Positions 13,434 to 14,804 of a stretch of 14,804 nucleotides of DNA are shown in pieces. Source of the stretch: Anaerolineae bacterium (GTDB taxonomy: Bacteria; Chloroflexota; Anaerolineae; JADYZS01); assembly GCA_020853075.1 (NCBI GenBank), contig JADYZS010000305.1, forward strand, positions 1 to 14,804, given 5' to 3'. A program made the translations under genes and the position numbers. The notes below the pieces were generated by a model. It did not search any database and was not told the DNA's origin. It was given only the letters and a program-made list of their open reading frames with translations. Position 1 is the stretch's first letter, and each line of letters begins with the position of its first letter.

Positions 13434-13444
13434 TGTGCTATAAT
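13434..13444 (+). promoter_or_regulatory. Extended -10 promoter of the AAA ATPase gene
   Basis: TGTG-C-TATAAT (the -10 at 13439-13444) is a consensus extended -10, with no clear -35 box (TTTTCC at the expected place). The 18 bases TTTGTGCTATAATTGCGC differ from those at 10337 at only two positions. Confidence 0.6.
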
Positions 13445-13579
13445 TGCGCAACTCAGGTTGGCAGCGCCCTGTCGCTACCAATCTCCCGGCCTCCCCTTTC
13501 ACCCCAGGCAAACATTCCATCCGTCGCGCCTTCTACACCACACACCTTTGCCCTGCCAGGCCGAGTGTTGTTAAATCGT

Positions 13580-13698
13580 ACCTCACCCTCCCCCATCCCG
13601 TATGGCGAGTCTCCTCAGTCGGGGATGATATATGCCTACGGGACTTACCCCTCCCTCTCCGACTCGGAGAGGGAGGGGGCGTAGAGGGTGGGTGAGGT
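13580..13698. repeat. Composite palindromic repeat upstream of the AAA ATPase
   Basis: Outer arms ACCTCACCC (13580-13588) and GGGTGAGGT (13690-13698) enclose a perfect 15-base hairpin, CCCCTCCCTCTCCGA (13648-13662) and TCGGAGAGGGAGGGG (13664-13678). It belongs to the same CCCTCACCC...CTCTCC...GGAGAG...GGGTGAGGG class as 14721-14774. It ends only 16 bases before the ribosome site of the next gene. Confidence 0.7.
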
Positions 13699-13724
13699 TA
13701 CCCAGAAAGGGATAGGAGAATCGC

Positions 13725-14714
13725 ATGTTCAAGGATATCGCAGAGGTACGCAACGCACTTTCCGGGCAGCAGTATATCGCCTCCGACGAGATCGCCACGG
13801 TTCTGTTTCTGGCGGAGCGGCTGGGCAAGCCGGTCCTGGCCGAAGGGCCGGCCGGCGTCGGTAAGACAGAGTTGGGCAAGGCGTGGTCCGGCGCGACCAG
13901 TCGCCCTCTGATACGCCTGCAATGCTACGAAGGGCTGGACGAGACAAAAGCCCTCTACGAGTGGGAATATGCCAAGCAGATGCTCTACACGCAACTGCTG
14001 CGCGACAAGTTGCAAGACCTCCTCTCTGGCACGAGCACCTTGACTCAGGCGGCGGATCGTCTGGCGCAGGAGGAAGACGTTTTCTTCTCTCGGCGATTCC
14101 TTCTGCCGCGGCCTCTCCTGCAGGCCATCGTGACCGAGTCGCCCAGCCTCCTCCTGATTGACGAGATAGACCGGGCCGATGCCGAGTTTGAGGCTTTTCT
14201 CCTGGAGATTCTGAGCGATTTCCAGGTGAGTGTGCCGGAGTTGGGCACGCTGAAGGCGAAGCAGATGCCGCTGGTGGTCCTGACCAGCAACAACACGCGC
14301 GAGCTCTCCGAGGCGTTAAAACGCCGCTGCCTTTATCTCTACATAGATTATCCCACCGTAGAATCCGAGTTGCGCATCGTGCGCCTGAAGGTTCCCGACC
14401 TCGCGCCGCAACTGGCGCGCCAGGCAGTGGAACTGGTGCAGCGGCTGCGCAAGTTGGACCTGAAGAAGCATCCCAGCGTCAGTGAGACGTTGGATTGGGC
14501 GCGGGCCCTGGTCGCGCTGAACGCGCGCGCGTTGGATAGGGAAACGTTGGATAATACGATCACGGTGCTGTTGAAGCACGAGAGCGACGTGCTGCGGGCG
14601 CGCCGCGCCATCAGCGGTGGGCGTGAGCCGCGCGAGGAAAATGAGGAGGAGCAGCCCCGGCGGCCCGGCAGGGATTACGACGACCAGATCCGGCGGTTGG
14701 GCAGGTCGGGATAG
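13725..14714 (+). CDS. MoxR/CoxD-like AAA+ ATPase
   Basis: The protein is 329 residues long, a typical MoxR length. Walker A is EGPAGVGKTEL (40-50), Walker B LLLIDEIDRAD (142-152), sensor 1 LTSNN (186-190) and the arginine finger RR at 200-201 in ALKRRCLYLYIDYP. The winged C-terminal part (about 212-295) ends in a charged tail (EPREENEEEQPRRPGRDYDD). MoxR-type ATPases act as chaperones that assemble or insert metal cofactors into enzymes, usually with a von Willebrand A-domain partner encoded next door; the CoxD subgroup serves Mo-containing CO dehydrogenases. The CYEGLDETKALYEWEYAKQM segment after Walker A is typical of the CoxD-like group. AGGAG (13714-13718), 6 bases before the ATG, fixes the start. 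The natural partner would lie beyond 14790. No client enzyme is visible. Confidence 0.92.
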   Translation: MFKDIAEVRNALSGQQYIASDEIATVLFLAERLGKPVLAEGPAGVGKTELGKAWSGATSRPLIRLQCYEGLDETKALYEWEYAKQMLYTQLLRDKLQDLLSGTSTLTQAADRLAQEEDVFFSRRFLLPRPLLQAIVTESPSLLLIDEIDRADAEFEAFLLEILSDFQVSVPELGTLKAKQMPLVVLTSNNTRELSEALKRRCLYLYIDYPTVESELRIVRLKVPDLAPQLARQAVELVQRLRKLDLKKHPSVSETLDWARALVALNARALDRETLDNTITVLLKHESDVLRARRAISGGREPREENEEEQPRRPGRDYDDQIRRLGRSG

Positions 14715-14720
14715 TGTGAA

Positions 14721-14774
14721 GCCCTCACCCCCTACCCCCTCTCCCAATTTTGGGAGAGGGGATGGGGTGAGGGC
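14721..14774. repeat. Dispersed palindromic repeat after the AAA ATPase
   Basis: The left arm (14721-14747, beginning GCCCTCACCCCC and ending CTCTCCCAA) and the right arm (14750-14774, beginning TTGGGAGAGGGG and ending GGTGAGGGC) pair almost fully around a two-base centre; the arms differ by two single-base gaps and a TA/AT change. It starts 6 bases after the stop codon. It is a second member of the class seen at 13580-13698, and such elements are widely scattered in some bacterial phyla. Confidence 0.75.
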
Positions 14775-14794
14775 CTGATGTGAGGGGGGATGGC

Positions 14795-14804
14795 ATGGAA
14801 CAGA
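14795..14804 (+). CDS. Possible start of the next gene
   Basis: An ATG at 14795 follows a GAGGGGGGA ribosome-like site at 14782-14790. Only three codons (M-E-Q) are inside the window. An alternative ATG is at 14790. By family context a von Willebrand A-domain (CoxE-like) partner of the MoxR ATPase would be expected, but nothing in these bases proves it. Confidence 0.25.

Larger units (their letters stand above)
13232..13724. other. Non-coding stretch with hairpins between the mosaic protein and the AAA ATPase
   Basis: These 493 bases hold, in order: a long imperfect palindrome (13244-13357) after the upstream gene, a promoter (13434-13444), a hairpin GGTTGGCAGCG/CGCTACCAATC (13456-13466 with 13473-13483, one mismatch and one G-T pair), and a composite palindrome (13580-13698) just before the next gene. 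Several open frames exist, but none has a ribosome site or protein-like composition. A transcript from 13434 would have a leader of about 275 bases containing both downstream hairpins. Confidence 0.65.

Overview
The window looks like a piece of a GC-rich bacterial chromosome, most likely a Chloroflexota (Anaerolineae-like) genome. This is inferred from the Thr-Pro repeat linkers in a large exported protein, a lamin-tail domain protein, a plant-type secreted LRR protein, numerous GC-rich dispersed palindromes and the Gram-positive style of the promoters. No rRNA, tRNA, CRISPR array or intact insertion sequence was seen.

Left part (1-5385). A secreted leucine-rich-repeat protein runs leftward off the window edge. 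A 400-base stretch with two palindromic repeats separates it from a rightward block: a possible leaderless 21-codon ORF, a Gfo/Idh/MocA-type NAD(P)-dependent oxidoreductase, and an energy-coupling-factor metal transporter made of CbiM (substrate component) and a single-chain CbiQ-CbiO fusion (transmembrane T component plus ATPase). A strong promoter and a pair of Fur-family-like palindromes, which can also fold together as RNA, lie before cbiM. No cbiN and no cobalamin riboswitch were found.

Middle part (5395-10257, all leftward). A lower-GC two-gene module encodes an XRE-HTH/ImmA-IrrE metallopeptidase and, 5 bases later, a PIN-like putative nuclease. It has its own promoter with a palindrome over the -35 box. 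It looks like a toxin-antitoxin or phage-response cassette and is the best candidate for an under-described system here. Next come a HEAT-like helical-repeat gene broken by a 2-base frameshift, a membrane-anchored HtrA-type serine protease with one PDZ domain, and a DUF1638 protein. A rho-independent terminator sits only about 30 bases before the htrA start codon.

Right part (10273-14804, rightward). A 934-residue exported mosaic protein combines a membrane anchor, a lamin-tail domain, a fibronectin-like domain, a C39-like cysteine peptidase domain, Ca-binding-type Asp-rich repeats, a Thr/Pro stalk and a C-terminal beta domain. It is followed by a 490-base non-coding stretch full of hairpins and by a MoxR/CoxD-like AAA ATPase. 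The window ends at what may be the start of the next gene.

Across the window, seven candidate promoters share an extended -10 of the form (T/C)RTG-N-TANNNT, upstream of most transcription units. The unrelated functions side by side suggest ordinary chromosomal housekeeping and envelope genes, with one inserted accessory module at 5395-7196.
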